Source: Virgibacillus_O xinjiangensis | Lineage (GTDB): Bacteria > Bacillota > Bacilli > Bacillales > Amphibacillaceae | Reading direction: 5' to 3' | Length of the DNA: 64,000 nt | Assembly: GCF_042643145.1 (NCBI RefSeq) | Contig: NZ_JBHRSA010000046.1 | Span: 1-64,000 of the forward strand | Shown: in pieces, positions 56,244 through 63,973 of the stretch | How positions within the stretch are numbered: position 1 is the first letter of the stretch | How the letters are laid out: each line of letters starts with the position of its first letter | Position numbers and translations under genes: made by a program | Notes under the pieces: model-generated | What the model was told of the DNA's origin: nothing | The model's input: only the letters and a program-made list of their open reading frames with translations | Database searches by the model: none

Positions 56244-56759
56244 TTACTTCAGTACATTCAATGATTCGCGATTGAATGCCGGAATGTCATCCGGCTGACG
56301 GCTGGTAACCAGCTGGTTCTGACAAACGGCTACCTCTTCATCGACCAGATTGGCTCCTGCATATTCCATGTCTACCTGGATGGATTTAAATCCTGTTGCC
56401 TTACGCCCTTCCAAGGCCTTGGCAGTGATGAGAAGCTGTGGACCATGGCAGATAGCCAACACCGGTTTCTTTTCATCCATGAAGTGCTTGGCAAACTTGA
56501 CGAATCGTCCATCTGCACGTAATTGATCCGGAGAGAAACCTCCCGGGATGAATAACGCGTCAAAGTCGCTAGGATCAACGTCATCGATTCCTTGATCAAT
56601 GGTTAACGTCTCTTCTTTATTTTTTCCGGTAACTTCCTTGCCTTTTTCCTTTTCAATGGTGATCACTTCATGGCCTGCTTCCTTGAATGCATTGGCCGGA
56701 TCGGTGTATTCTACGTCTTCGAACATATCCGTAATTACCGTTGCTATCTTTTTACCCAT
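56244..56759 (-). CDS. DJ-1/PfpI superfamily protein, YraA-like
   Basis: The 171-residue product belongs to the DJ-1/PfpI group, with the nucleophile C104 in LAICHGPQLL and an earlier conserved glutamate near DMFEDVEY. Members have been described as proteases, deglycases of glycated proteins or glyoxalases; the role here is open. B. subtilis YraA and YfkM are similar. Its end borders the shared terminator. It lies next to the nitric-oxide module, which suggests a stress-response role. Confidence 0.9.
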   Translation of the reverse strand: MGKKIATVITDMFEDVEYTDPANAFKEAGHEVITIEKEKGKEVTGKNKEETLTIDQGIDDVDPSDFDALFIPGGFSPDQLRADGRFVKFAKHFMDEKKPVLAICHGPQLLITAKALEGRKATGFKSIQVDMEYAGANLVDEEVAVCQNQLVTSRQPDDIPAFNRESLNVLK

Positions 56760-56827
56760 GTTTCATCCGCTCCTTTCAAAAGTGTTACGTAAAATATTTT
56801 CCCAAAGAATACAGGTTCGAAACATAG

Positions 56828-57265
56828 CTATTTTTTATCCATAAGTTGGCGCAGTTCCGCTTCATTCTCAATCAAATCCTTCAACGTGTACTGCTCCAAC
56901 ACTTTAAAAAAGGCATGCAGTGCTTTGTTCACCGTATATTTCAATGTGCAGGCAGGGGAAATCACGCAATGATCTGTGCCACTTTCAAAACATTCGAGGA
57001 GGTGGAAGTCACCCTCCATCTGTCTGACTACCATCCCTACATTGATCTCTTCGGGGGGATGAGCCAGGCGGATCCCGCCATTTCTTCCTCTAACAGACTC
57101 CAGCAAGTCCAGCTTGGTCAGCTCATGGACAACTTTCCCCAAATGATGCGGAGAAATATCAAATACTGCCCCGATTTCCTTAATATTTGCAAGCTCGTGT
57201 TCTGATTTCAAGCCGGTAAAAATCAGAACACGAAGTGCATAATCTGTGTACTTTTTTAATTGCAT
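56828..57265 (-). CDS. nsrR: Nitric-oxide-sensing Rrf2 repressor NsrR
   Basis: NsrR is an iron-sulfur repressor that releases hmp and other genes on nitric-oxide exposure. The 145-residue protein has a winged helix (KKYTDYALRVLIFTGL) and three cluster cysteines at C92, C100 and C106, the same positions as in B. subtilis NsrR. GAGGAG precedes the ATG; the frame is open 36 codons further. It is divergent from hmp, with a palindromic operator between them. Confidence 0.94.
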   Translation of the reverse strand: MQLKKYTDYALRVLIFTGLKSEHELANIKEIGAVFDISPHHLGKVVHELTKLDLLESVRGRNGGIRLAHPPEEINVGMVVRQMEGDFHLLECFESGTDHCVISPACTLKYTVNKALHAFFKVLEQYTLKDLIENEAELRQLMDKK

Positions 57266-57321
57266 TCTAATTCTCCTCATGGTTTCTTCAAAATATTGTA
57301 ACATACTTATCCTAAATCCCC

Positions 57322-57351
57322 TTGAAAGGGATCTGTGAAAAGGGATACAAT
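57322..57351 (+). promoter_or_regulatory. hmp promoter
   Basis: TTGAAA, 18 bases, TACAAT on the plus strand, immediately upstream of the NsrR-type operator. Confidence 0.72.
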
Positions 57352-57356
57352 TAAAC

Positions 57357-57373
57357 ATGTATAGAAAATACAT
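57357..57373 (+). promoter_or_regulatory. NsrR operator of hmp
   Basis: ATGTAT, five bases, ATACAT is an inverted repeat of the NsrR type. It covers the predicted transcription start of hmp, where a bound repressor would block transcription. Confidence 0.75.
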
Positions 57374-57400
57374 CTTTTAACATTTAAGGAGTGTTGCAAA

Positions 57401-58633
57401 TTGGCAACAGAAACAAAGACAGGTCTTGACCAAGTAACAAAAGATATCATCAAGTCAACGGTCCCTGTGTTGAGGGAGCACGGAACAGACATAACCAAGC
57501 GGTTTTATGAAAGACTCTTTGAAACCCACCCGGAATTGAAAAATGTTTTTAACCAAACGAATCAAAGGAAAGGGGACCAGCCAAAAGCACTTGCAAACAC
57601 TGTCTATGCAGCAGCACTGCATATTGATCAGCTGGAAGAAATTCTACCGGTCGTCAAACAAATAGCAGAGAAACACCGCAGCTTGAATATCAAGGCAGAA
57701 CACTATCCCATTGTCGGAGAAAACCTCCTTCTGGCCATGAAAGAGGTTCTAGGAGATGCAGCAACCGATGAGATTCTCCAAGCCTGGGAACGGGCGTATG
57801 GAGTGATTGCCGATGTATTTATATCGGTCGAGAAGGAGATGTATGAAGAAGTCGAAAATAAGCCCGGAGGTTGGGTGGATTTCCGTGACTTTGAAGTGGT
57901 CAGGAAAGAAAAGGAAAGTGATGTGATCACTTCTTTCTACCTACGTCCTGCCGATGGGGGAGAAGTGGCATCCTATCAGCCTGGACAGTACATTACCGTT
58001 AAAGCTGAAATGGAAAACGAACCTTATAATCAATTGCGTCAATACAGTCTCTCCTGGGCACCTGGAAACGATATGTACCGGATCAGCGTAAAAAGGGAAG
58101 ATCCAATGGGAGAATTCCCTGCCGGTAAAGTCTCCACTTACCTGCATGAAAAAGTGGAAGAAGGTAGTATTCTGCCCATTAGTGCTCCAGCAGGGGATTT
58201 TGTTTTGGATCAGCTGGACGAACGGCCACTTGTATTGATCAGTGGGGGAGTGGGACTGACTCCAATGATGAGCATGTTGGAAACGGTCATAGATAAGCAG
58301 CCGGAACGGGAAGTCATCTATATCCACGCTTCCCGTAATGAGCGTGTCCATGCAATGAAGGCAAGAGTACAAGAAATAACAGAAGAACATGCAAATGTCA
58401 CCGCCTATACCGTGTATGATGAGCCAGCCGACCCAATAGCATGTGATAAGACCGGCCATCTGGATCGCGCTTGGCTGGAGGAAGTCCTCCCGACCAATCA
58501 GGCTGCTTTCTATTTCTGTGGTCCCAAAGGGTTTATGCGGGCCTGCTACCAGTATCTAAAACAATTGAATGTAGCCGATAATGATATCCACTATGAAGTA
58601 TTTGGGCCATCTGAGGATATTACTGCATCCTAG
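57401..58633 (+). CDS. hmp: Flavohemoprotein, nitric oxide dioxygenase
   Basis: Hmp oxidises nitric oxide to nitrate using oxygen and NAD(P)H. The 410-residue protein has an N-terminal globin domain (1-145) with Tyr36 (RFYERLF), Gln55 (NQRKGDQ) and proximal His92 (KHRSLNI), an FAD domain with RQYSLS, and an NAD domain with GGVGLTPMMSML and a C-terminal FCGPKGFM. A TTG start has AAGGAG nine bases before it. It is divergent from nsrR. Confidence 0.96.
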   Translation: MATETKTGLDQVTKDIIKSTVPVLREHGTDITKRFYERLFETHPELKNVFNQTNQRKGDQPKALANTVYAAALHIDQLEEILPVVKQIAEKHRSLNIKAEHYPIVGENLLLAMKEVLGDAATDEILQAWERAYGVIADVFISVEKEMYEEVENKPGGWVDFRDFEVVRKEKESDVITSFYLRPADGGEVASYQPGQYITVKAEMENEPYNQLRQYSLSWAPGNDMYRISVKREDPMGEFPAGKVSTYLHEKVEEGSILPISAPAGDFVLDQLDERPLVLISGGVGLTPMMSMLETVIDKQPEREVIYIHASRNERVHAMKARVQEITEEHANVTAYTVYDEPADPIACDKTGHLDRAWLEEVLPTNQAAFYFCGPKGFMRACYQYLKQLNVADNDIHYEVFGPSEDITAS

Positions 58634-58688
58634 TCAGGAAGGATTAGTCTTGTAAGGAAGCGAGAGAGTAACAGGAGAAATTAATGGT

Positions 58689-58732
58689 AAACAGCATACC
58701 AATCCTAGGAGGGTTGGTATGCCTGTTTTTTT
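58689..58732 (+). terminator. Terminator after hmp
   Basis: CATACCAATCCT pairs with AGGGTTGGTATG, with outer ACAG/CTGT pairing, and is followed by a run of T on the plus strand. Confidence 0.82.
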
Positions 58733-58758
58733 GCAATGGAATGAGGGTCTAGGTCGAT

Positions 58759-59280
58759 TCAGTCATTGAAGAAGTGGCCAATTATCTCTAAAGACCGATA
58801 AATGCGTGCAGGGGTTAGGAAGGTCTTTCTTCGCCAGCTTAATCCGCTTCTAGTAAGGTCGACGCTTTCTTCCGTCCCATAATAGAAAGACTGCCAAATA
58901 AACTTCGAACAGTAGTTTTTTGTTATATCTTTTAAAGAAAGGGTGTACCGGTAGCGCTTTACCCTTCCAATATTGCCTGCCGCCCAACTGGCTGCATGCA
59001 GAGCTGACTCTTTATTCTCAAACCTTAGTATAGTCAGCCTCTCTCCACGTCGATGCCTGCTCAAGTAAGCAGGAAGAGAATCTGCATGGCCGTAGTCCCC
59101 CCTTGTATTAACATGGTAGATTCGGTAATCTTGCCCGACAATCCCTTCATGCCCGACGAGAAAGGATGAACGTGCTATTTTATGGGAATAGAGAATATCC
59201 CCTGGAAGGACTTCATAGGAGGTGCCTGGGTAGACCCTCTTGCTTGATTTTTTTACGGAAGGGAGAGAATGGTCTTTCAT
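58759..59280 (-). CDS. Permuted papain-like (NlpC/P60 superfamily) hydrolase, YiiX/YaeF type
   Basis: The 173-residue product has the circularly permuted NlpC/P60 layout: PGDILYSH at 26-33, the likely catalytic H44 in VGHEGIV, then C124 in NYCSKFIWQSFYYG. Families of this type hydrolyse amide or ester bonds in lipids or peptides. No signal peptide is seen. The start at this ATG (AAAGGA nine bases upstream) is preferred over ATGs further upstream inside the acsA terminator. I cannot name the substrate; the assignment rests on motif order. Confidence 0.68.
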   Translation of the reverse strand: MKDHSLPSVKKSSKRVYPGTSYEVLPGDILYSHKIARSSFLVGHEGIVGQDYRIYHVNTRGDYGHADSLPAYLSRHRRGERLTILRFENKESALHAASWAAGNIGRVKRYRYTLSLKDITKNYCSKFIWQSFYYGTEESVDLTRSGLSWRRKTFLTPARIYRSLEIIGHFFND

Positions 59281-59321
59281 TCGTTTGATTCCTTTCTGCC
59301 TCATATTCTTTTTCCAGCATA

Positions 59322-59366
59322 GTAAAAAGCTCCGGCGATTGCCAACAGCAGGCATGCCGGAGCTTT
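59322..59366 (-). terminator. Terminator after acsA
   Basis: AAAGCTCCGGC pairs with GCCGGAGCTTT on the minus strand and ends in T residues, directly after acsA. Confidence 0.85.
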
Positions 59367-59369
59367 TCC

Positions 59370-61085
59370 TTACTCCTCTAATGTTGAGGTGTCTCCCGTA
59401 GGAAGGCCAAGCTCCCAGGACTTGAGAAGCCTTCTCATGATCTTGCCGCTTCTCGTTTTAGGAATGGAGTCTTTTACCTCCAATTCCCTTGGAGCAGCAT
59501 GGGCGCTCAACCCTGTCTTGACAAACTTGCGTATATCTTCACGCAGTTCATCAGAGTCTTCATAGCCATCGTTCAAGGTAATGAAAGCTTTGATAATTTC
59601 TCCTCGTTCAGGGTCGGGTTTCCCGATGACACCTGCTTCCGATACAGCTGGATGTTCAATCAGTTTACTTTCCACTTCAAATGGTCCGACCCTTTCCCCG
59701 GAAGTGTTGATGACATCATCCAGGCGTCCTTGGAACCAGAAATAACCATCTTCATCCTTATAGGCACTGTCCCCGGATACATACCAACCATTGATAAAAT
59801 AGCTCTCATACTTTTCCGGCCTATTCCATATCGTACGCATCATAGAAGGCCAACCTTCTTTGATTGCCAGGTTTCCCATCTGGTTTGGCGGCAATTCATT
59901 CCCCTCATTATCGACAATCGACGCTTCCACTCCTGGAATCGGTTTACCCATCGAACCTGGACGAATTTCCATCGAAGGGAAGTTGACGATAAGTTGTGCT
60001 CCCGTTTCCGTCATCCACCAGGTATCATGGATACGGAGATCAAATGCATCGAGACCCCAAGATATCACTTCTGGATTCAATGGTTCTCCTACGCTTAAGA
60101 TGTGACGCAATGGAGAGAGCGCATGTTTCTTCACAGCCTCTTCCCCCGCACTCATCAATTTTCTCAATGCGGTTGGTGCCGTATACCAGACGGTCACTTC
60201 GTATTTTTCCAATGTCCCATACCAGTCTTCCGGGGTAAAACGACCACCTCGGACTACATTTGTGACACCATGCAGCCATGGAGCAAAAATCCCATAGCTC
60301 GTTCCAGTCACCCAACCCGGGTCCGCTGTACACCAGTAGACATCGTCTTCTTTCAAGTCAAGTACCCACTCTGCTGTAGCATAGTGCTGAATCATGGCAT
60401 TATGGACATGATAAACACCTTTTGGCTTCCCGGTAGAGCCCGATGTATAGTGGAGGAGCATTCCATCTTCCAAATCCACCCATTCCAGGTCAAAATCCTC
60501 TGAAGCTGTTTCCATCTCTTGTTTGTAGTCGATGTATTGTTCTCCCTTCTTCTCATGATCTCCTACAAGAACAATTTTCTCCAGATGGGGGAGATCTTGC
60601 TGAGGTACCCGCTCTAAAAGTTCTGGTGTTGTAATCAGGATTTTAGCTTCACTATCCTGCAGCCGGTCACGGACAGCCTGCTCCATAAATGCTTCAAACA
60701 GTGGCCCTGCTATGGCACCTATTTTTAAAATTCCGAAGAAGGATGTGTAGAATTCAGGACTTCTCGGCATGAATAGGAATACCCGGTCCCCTTTATTGAC
60801 ATTATAGTTCTTCAACACATTTGCAAATTGGTTGCTCGACCGGCTTAAATCATGGAAAGTCACTTTCTCCTCACGGCCAGGGGAAGAATAGAGCAATGCT
60901 GTTTTGTTTTTCTTCTTAGGATCTTCGGCATGGCGGTCGATGGCCTCATATGCCATGTTTACTTTGCCTGTTTTATGCCAGCTGAAATGCTGCTTCATCT
61001 CTTCCCAGGAAAAGTTTTCCCTAGCCTTTTCATAATCCTTCAGATTTGGTTGACCTTCCCGTACAGGGATATTCTTTACTGCCAT
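59370..61085 (-). CDS. acsA: Acetyl-CoA synthetase (AMP-forming)
   Basis: AcsA makes acetyl-CoA from acetate, ATP and CoA during growth on acetate. The 571-residue adenylating enzyme has the P-loop YTSGSTGKPKGV, the substrate motif DTWWMTETG, the hinge GRLDDVINTSGERVGPFEVE, and the C-terminal PKTRSGKIMRR with K548, the lysine acetylated in the B. subtilis enzyme. A cre-like site lies just before the gene. The acuABC genes that accompany it in B. subtilis are not nearby. Confidence 0.95.
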   Translation of the reverse strand: MAVKNIPVREGQPNLKDYEKARENFSWEEMKQHFSWHKTGKVNMAYEAIDRHAEDPKKKNKTALLYSSPGREEKVTFHDLSRSSNQFANVLKNYNVNKGDRVFLFMPRSPEFYTSFFGILKIGAIAGPLFEAFMEQAVRDRLQDSEAKILITTPELLERVPQQDLPHLEKIVLVGDHEKKGEQYIDYKQEMETASEDFDLEWVDLEDGMLLHYTSGSTGKPKGVYHVHNAMIQHYATAEWVLDLKEDDVYWCTADPGWVTGTSYGIFAPWLHGVTNVVRGGRFTPEDWYGTLEKYEVTVWYTAPTALRKLMSAGEEAVKKHALSPLRHILSVGEPLNPEVISWGLDAFDLRIHDTWWMTETGAQLIVNFPSMEIRPGSMGKPIPGVEASIVDNEGNELPPNQMGNLAIKEGWPSMMRTIWNRPEKYESYFINGWYVSGDSAYKDEDGYFWFQGRLDDVINTSGERVGPFEVESKLIEHPAVSEAGVIGKPDPERGEIIKAFITLNDGYEDSDELREDIRKFVKTGLSAHAAPRELEVKDSIPKTRSGKIMRRLLKSWELGLPTGDTSTLEE

Positions 61086-61109
61086 TTCATCACCTCATTT
61101 TAAATTTTT

Positions 61110-61123
61110 TGCAACCGATTACA
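61110..61123 (-). promoter_or_regulatory. cre site (CcpA operator) upstream of acsA
   Basis: TGTAATCGGTTGCA on the minus strand matches the cre pattern TGNAANCGNWNNCA. It lies about 25 bases before the acsA start, where CcpA could block transcription. The acsA gene of B. subtilis is under CcpA repression. Confidence 0.68.
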
Positions 61124-61240
61124 ATTTTAATTACATAAAATTGTTCAAAGATTTTGCTAACTACTTCTATATTAGAACATTTTGTGAACTTTTTAAAGCA
61201 TTTCGATAAAACTTCGATAAAACCTATTATTTTTTCTTTC

Positions 61241-61268
61241 AAAAAAGCCGCTCCTAGGAGCGACTTTT
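61241..61268 (-). terminator. Terminator after the DAACS symporter gene
   Basis: AAAAGTCGCTCC pairs with GGAGCGGCTTTT on the minus strand and ends in six T. Confidence 0.85.
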
Positions 61269-61276
61269 CACATTGA

Positions 61277-62500
61277 CTACTGAACGTTCATTTCTTTTCT
61301 CTTTTCATTTTCTGAAATAATATAAGCACATGTTGCGTCACCTGTAATATTCAGGGAAGTACGAAGCATATCAAGCAATCGGTCTACACCCACAATCAAT
61401 GCGATTCCTTCTACAGGGAGGCCAATTTGGTTCAATACCATTGCAAGCATGATTAAACCTACACTAGGCACCCCTGCAGTACCGATACTGGCCAGTGTAG
61501 CTGTCAATACAACCATCAAAAGATCGGTGAAATCAAGTGGTATAGCATATACCTGGGCAATAAAGACAGTCGCAACAGCTTGCATGATGCCGGTGCCATC
61601 CATATTAATGGTGGCTCCCAAGGGCTGGACAAAGCTGCTGATCGACTTTCGCACTCCTAGGTTTTCCTGGGCTGTTTTCATTGAGACCGGAAGGGTTGCA
61701 CTCGAACTGGATGTACTGAAGGCGACTGACATGGCAGGCAGAAATCCCTTGTAGAAGGTAAGTGGGTTGCCCCTGCCGACGATCGAAATAGCCAAACTAT
61801 AAGTGATAGCAGCATGGAGCACCAATGCAAGTATAACAGCTACCATATACATAGCCATCGATCCGACCGCATCCAATCCTGCTCCGCCAATAGCCGAAGC
61901 AATCAACGCAAATGCTCCATAAGGTGCTGTCTTCATGACCACATTGACGATCCAAATCAAAATATCATTAGCCTGCTCGAACAGATGGAATACACCCGCC
62001 GTTTTTTCTCCCAAATTGGCCAGAGCTATGCCAATAAAAATAGCAAACGCAATAATTTGCAGCATTTCTCCAGAAGCAAGGGCCTCGATCGGGTTTCCAG
62101 GAATAATATTGATAAGTGTGTCCATGATTGGTGGTGCAGTTTCTGCTTCATAATCAGCCGTTTCCACATTGAAAGTACCTTCTGCGCCTGGCTGCAGAAG
62201 GTAGGCTACTCCCATACCAATACTTAAAGCTACTGCTGTGGTGATCAGATAAAAAGCAATGGTCTGCACACCAATTTTTCCGAGCTTTGAAGGGTCGCCC
62301 AGACCGGCAGTACCAAGGACGATGGAAACGAATACAATCGGGATGACCACCATCATGATCAGGTTGAGGAATATTTGCCCAATCGGTGAAAGTATATATG
62401 TGTCAACCGGCGAAAATACATCTGTGGGTGCAAAGGTTAGTGCAATACCTGTAATAACCCCGAGGATAAGCGCAATAATAATCTTCTTTGTAAGACTCAT
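61277..62500 (-). CDS. Dicarboxylate/amino acid:cation symporter (DAACS/SDF family)
   Basis: This inner-membrane transporter takes up glutamate/aspartate or C4-dicarboxylates with sodium or protons. The 407-residue protein has eight hydrophobic segments, the serine-rich hairpin STSSSSATLP, the TM7 motif GATINMDGTGIMQAVA and the TM8 region GLPVEGIALIVGVDRLLDMLRTSLNITGDATCA. GGAGG lies nine bases before the ATG. Relatives are GltP/GltT and DctP; the substrate cannot be chosen from the sequence. It stands alone with its own terminator. Confidence 0.93.
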   Translation of the reverse strand: MSLTKKIIIALILGVITGIALTFAPTDVFSPVDTYILSPIGQIFLNLIMMVVIPIVFVSIVLGTAGLGDPSKLGKIGVQTIAFYLITTAVALSIGMGVAYLLQPGAEGTFNVETADYEAETAPPIMDTLINIIPGNPIEALASGEMLQIIAFAIFIGIALANLGEKTAGVFHLFEQANDILIWIVNVVMKTAPYGAFALIASAIGGAGLDAVGSMAMYMVAVILALVLHAAITYSLAISIVGRGNPLTFYKGFLPAMSVAFSTSSSSATLPVSMKTAQENLGVRKSISSFVQPLGATINMDGTGIMQAVATVFIAQVYAIPLDFTDLLMVVLTATLASIGTAGVPSVGLIMLAMVLNQIGLPVEGIALIVGVDRLLDMLRTSLNITGDATCAYIISENEKRKEMNVQ

Positions 62501-62708
62501 TGCCAATAGCCTCCTTTCTTTCCCATAAAGATTACTTGCATTATATTCTGTTCATAAAGGGTAAAATACTGAAATTTCGTTCGATGAAGAGGGAATTCAA
62601 GGATAGTGGAATAGAGAGGAACCAACAAAGCAGAGTTTATCATAATTTAGACTTGAGTGGAATATCTACAGCCATTTGCCCAAAAATCTAAACAATCAGC
62701 GCACGCAC

Positions 62709-62754
62709 AAAAAAGAGGAGGGAAATGGCTATCACTTGATGTGATCCTCCTTTT
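62709..62754 (-). terminator. Terminator overlapping the holin stop codon
   Basis: AGGAGG pairs with CCTCCT around an inner ATCAC/GTGAT stem and is followed by six T on the minus strand. The holin stop codon lies inside the hairpin. Confidence 0.65.
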
Positions 62755-62998
62755 CCTCCCTCCTTATTTTTCCAAGCTCAAATAACCCAACCGATGCCAA
62801 ACCGGATATCCCGCCGGCCCATAGCCTTTCACCCAAGCTGGCCTCGATAAAAAAGGCGGCAGCACCGATGGCTGTTCCTACAATAACAGCCATTAAAGGA
62901 ATGTAGCGTTTGTTAAGCTTCACTGCTCCTTTCAACGCCTGTACCAAGCCACTTGTCACCGGAGCTATTATGGTGGCGATAGCCAATATCTCTACCAT
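62732..62998 (-). CDS. Orphan phage-type holin (phage A118 holin-like)
   Basis: The 88-residue product resembles the A118 (Hol118) holin family. It has hydrophobic segments at about 3-24, 33-53 and 59-76, with the pattern VTSGLVQALK, PLMAVIVGTAIGAA and WAGGISGLASVGLFELG, then a charged tail REEKEDHIK. Phage holins open the membrane for endolysin. No endolysin or other phage gene is nearby. GGGGGTGG precedes the ATG, and a perfect inverted repeat lies just upstream. It could be a domesticated holin with a role in cell lysis or export. Confidence 0.78.
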   Translation of the reverse strand: MVEILAIATIIAPVTSGLVQALKGAVKLNKRYIPLMAVIVGTAIGAAAFFIEASLGERLWAGGISGLASVGLFELGKIRREEKEDHIK

Positions 62999-63010
62999 TC
63001 AACCACCCCC

Positions 63011-63031
63011 TTCATTCAATATATGAATGAA
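63011..63031 (-). promoter_or_regulatory. Inverted repeat upstream of the holin gene
   Basis: TTCATTCA, five bases, TGAATGAA is a perfect eight-base inverted repeat 13 bases before the holin start. It resembles an operator overlapping the leader. The binding protein is unknown. Confidence 0.55.
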
Positions 63032-63069
63032 CGATGGAGACGGTAAGGGATACTCTCCCATAAAAAGGC

Positions 63070-63101
63070 AAAAAAAGCTGCCTACCAATAGTAAGCAGCT
63101 T
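63070..63101 (-). terminator. Terminator after tRNA-Arg
   Basis: AAGCTGCTTAC pairs with GTAGGCAGCTT (imperfect) and ends in seven T on the minus strand, 16 bases after the tRNA. Confidence 0.8.
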
Positions 63102-63116
63102 ATCCTCGAATAAATA

Positions 63117-63189
63117 CGGCCCCGGCAGGATTCGAACCTGCGGCACATGGTTTAGGAAACCAATGCTCTATCCCCTGAGCTACGGGGCC
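63117..63189 (-). tRNA. tRNA-Arg (anticodon CCT)
   Basis: On the minus strand the 73-base cloverleaf has acceptor stem GGCCCCG/CGGGGCC with discriminator G, D-arm GCTC...GAGC, anticodon stem TTGGT/ACCAT (last pair imperfect) with loop TTCCTAA, and T-arm GCAGG-TTCGAAT-CCTGC. The anticodon CCT reads AGG. CCA is not encoded. Confidence 0.94.
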
Positions 63190-63318
63190 ATTTGTAAGTC
63201 ACAACTATTATTATACAAAAAAAAACCCTTCTTGCAAAGTGATAATTTTCGACATAGAATCGGTTTCTGTTCTGTGATAAAATGAAATACATCTGTCTTT
63301 GAGATTGGAGGAGGAATT

Positions 63319-63957
63319 ATGACAGACGCCCCATTCGTTGCGATAGAGGGGCCGATCGGCATTGGAAAGACATCCTTGGCGAAAAAACTGGCGTCACATT
63401 TCGACTTTCACCTATTAAAGGAGATTGTCGAAGAAAATCCATTTCTCGGCAAATTCTATGATGATATCGAAGAGTGGAGTTTTCAAACGGAAATGTTTTT
63501 TCTTTGCAATCGGTTCAAGCAATTAGAGGATATTGAAAAAAAATACCTGAACCAACAAAAACCAGTCATAGCTGATTACCATATATCCAAGAATATGATA
63601 TTTGCAAGACGTACACTGCCGGAAGAAAAACTCGGAAAGTATCAACAAATTTATCATATACTCACAAAAGATATGCCTGTACCGAATATGATGATCTATT
63701 TGTATGGAGGGCTCGATACCATCCTTGAGCGGATCAGAAAACGGGGGAGAGACATCGAGCAAAATATCCAACCAGGTTATCTGGCTCAGCTTGCAGAGGA
63801 TTATGAGCAGTATATGGATCAATTTGAATCCCTGCATCCGGATATACCTGTCATCCGGATTAATGGGGATGAGTGTAATTTCGTGCAGCATCAGAATGAT
63901 CTTGAATGGATTCTAGCAGAAGTGGAACAACAGTTGAGAAAAACAGCAGCATTATAA
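63319..63957 (+). CDS. dgk: Deoxyguanosine kinase (deoxynucleoside kinase family)
   Basis: Dgk phosphorylates deoxyguanosine, and related enzymes deoxyadenosine, in purine deoxynucleoside salvage. The 212-residue product has the P-loop GPIGIGKTS at 11-19, the conserved EIVEENPFLGKFY, the DYHISKNMIFA motif (the DRS-like catalytic region) and the lid RIRKRGRDIE. GGAGGAGG precedes the ATG. It is followed 17 bases later by the start of a paralogue, as with dgk-dck in B. subtilis. Confidence 0.94.
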   Translation: MTDAPFVAIEGPIGIGKTSLAKKLASHFDFHLLKEIVEENPFLGKFYDDIEEWSFQTEMFFLCNRFKQLEDIEKKYLNQQKPVIADYHISKNMIFARRTLPEEKLGKYQQIYHILTKDMPVPNMMIYLYGGLDTILERIRKRGRDIEQNIQPGYLAQLAEDYEQYMDQFESLHPDIPVIRINGDECNFVQHQNDLEWILAEVEQQLRKTAAL

Positions 63958-63973
63958 TAAAGGAGAACAAAAC

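Noticed and set aside
9760..57427. Many TTG and GTG starts (tilS, divIC, rnmV, veg, yabS, yabA, ricT, hmp) as an oddity
   Set aside because: Non-ATG starts with good ribosome-binding sites are common in Bacillaceae and several coincide with homologues in B. subtilis.
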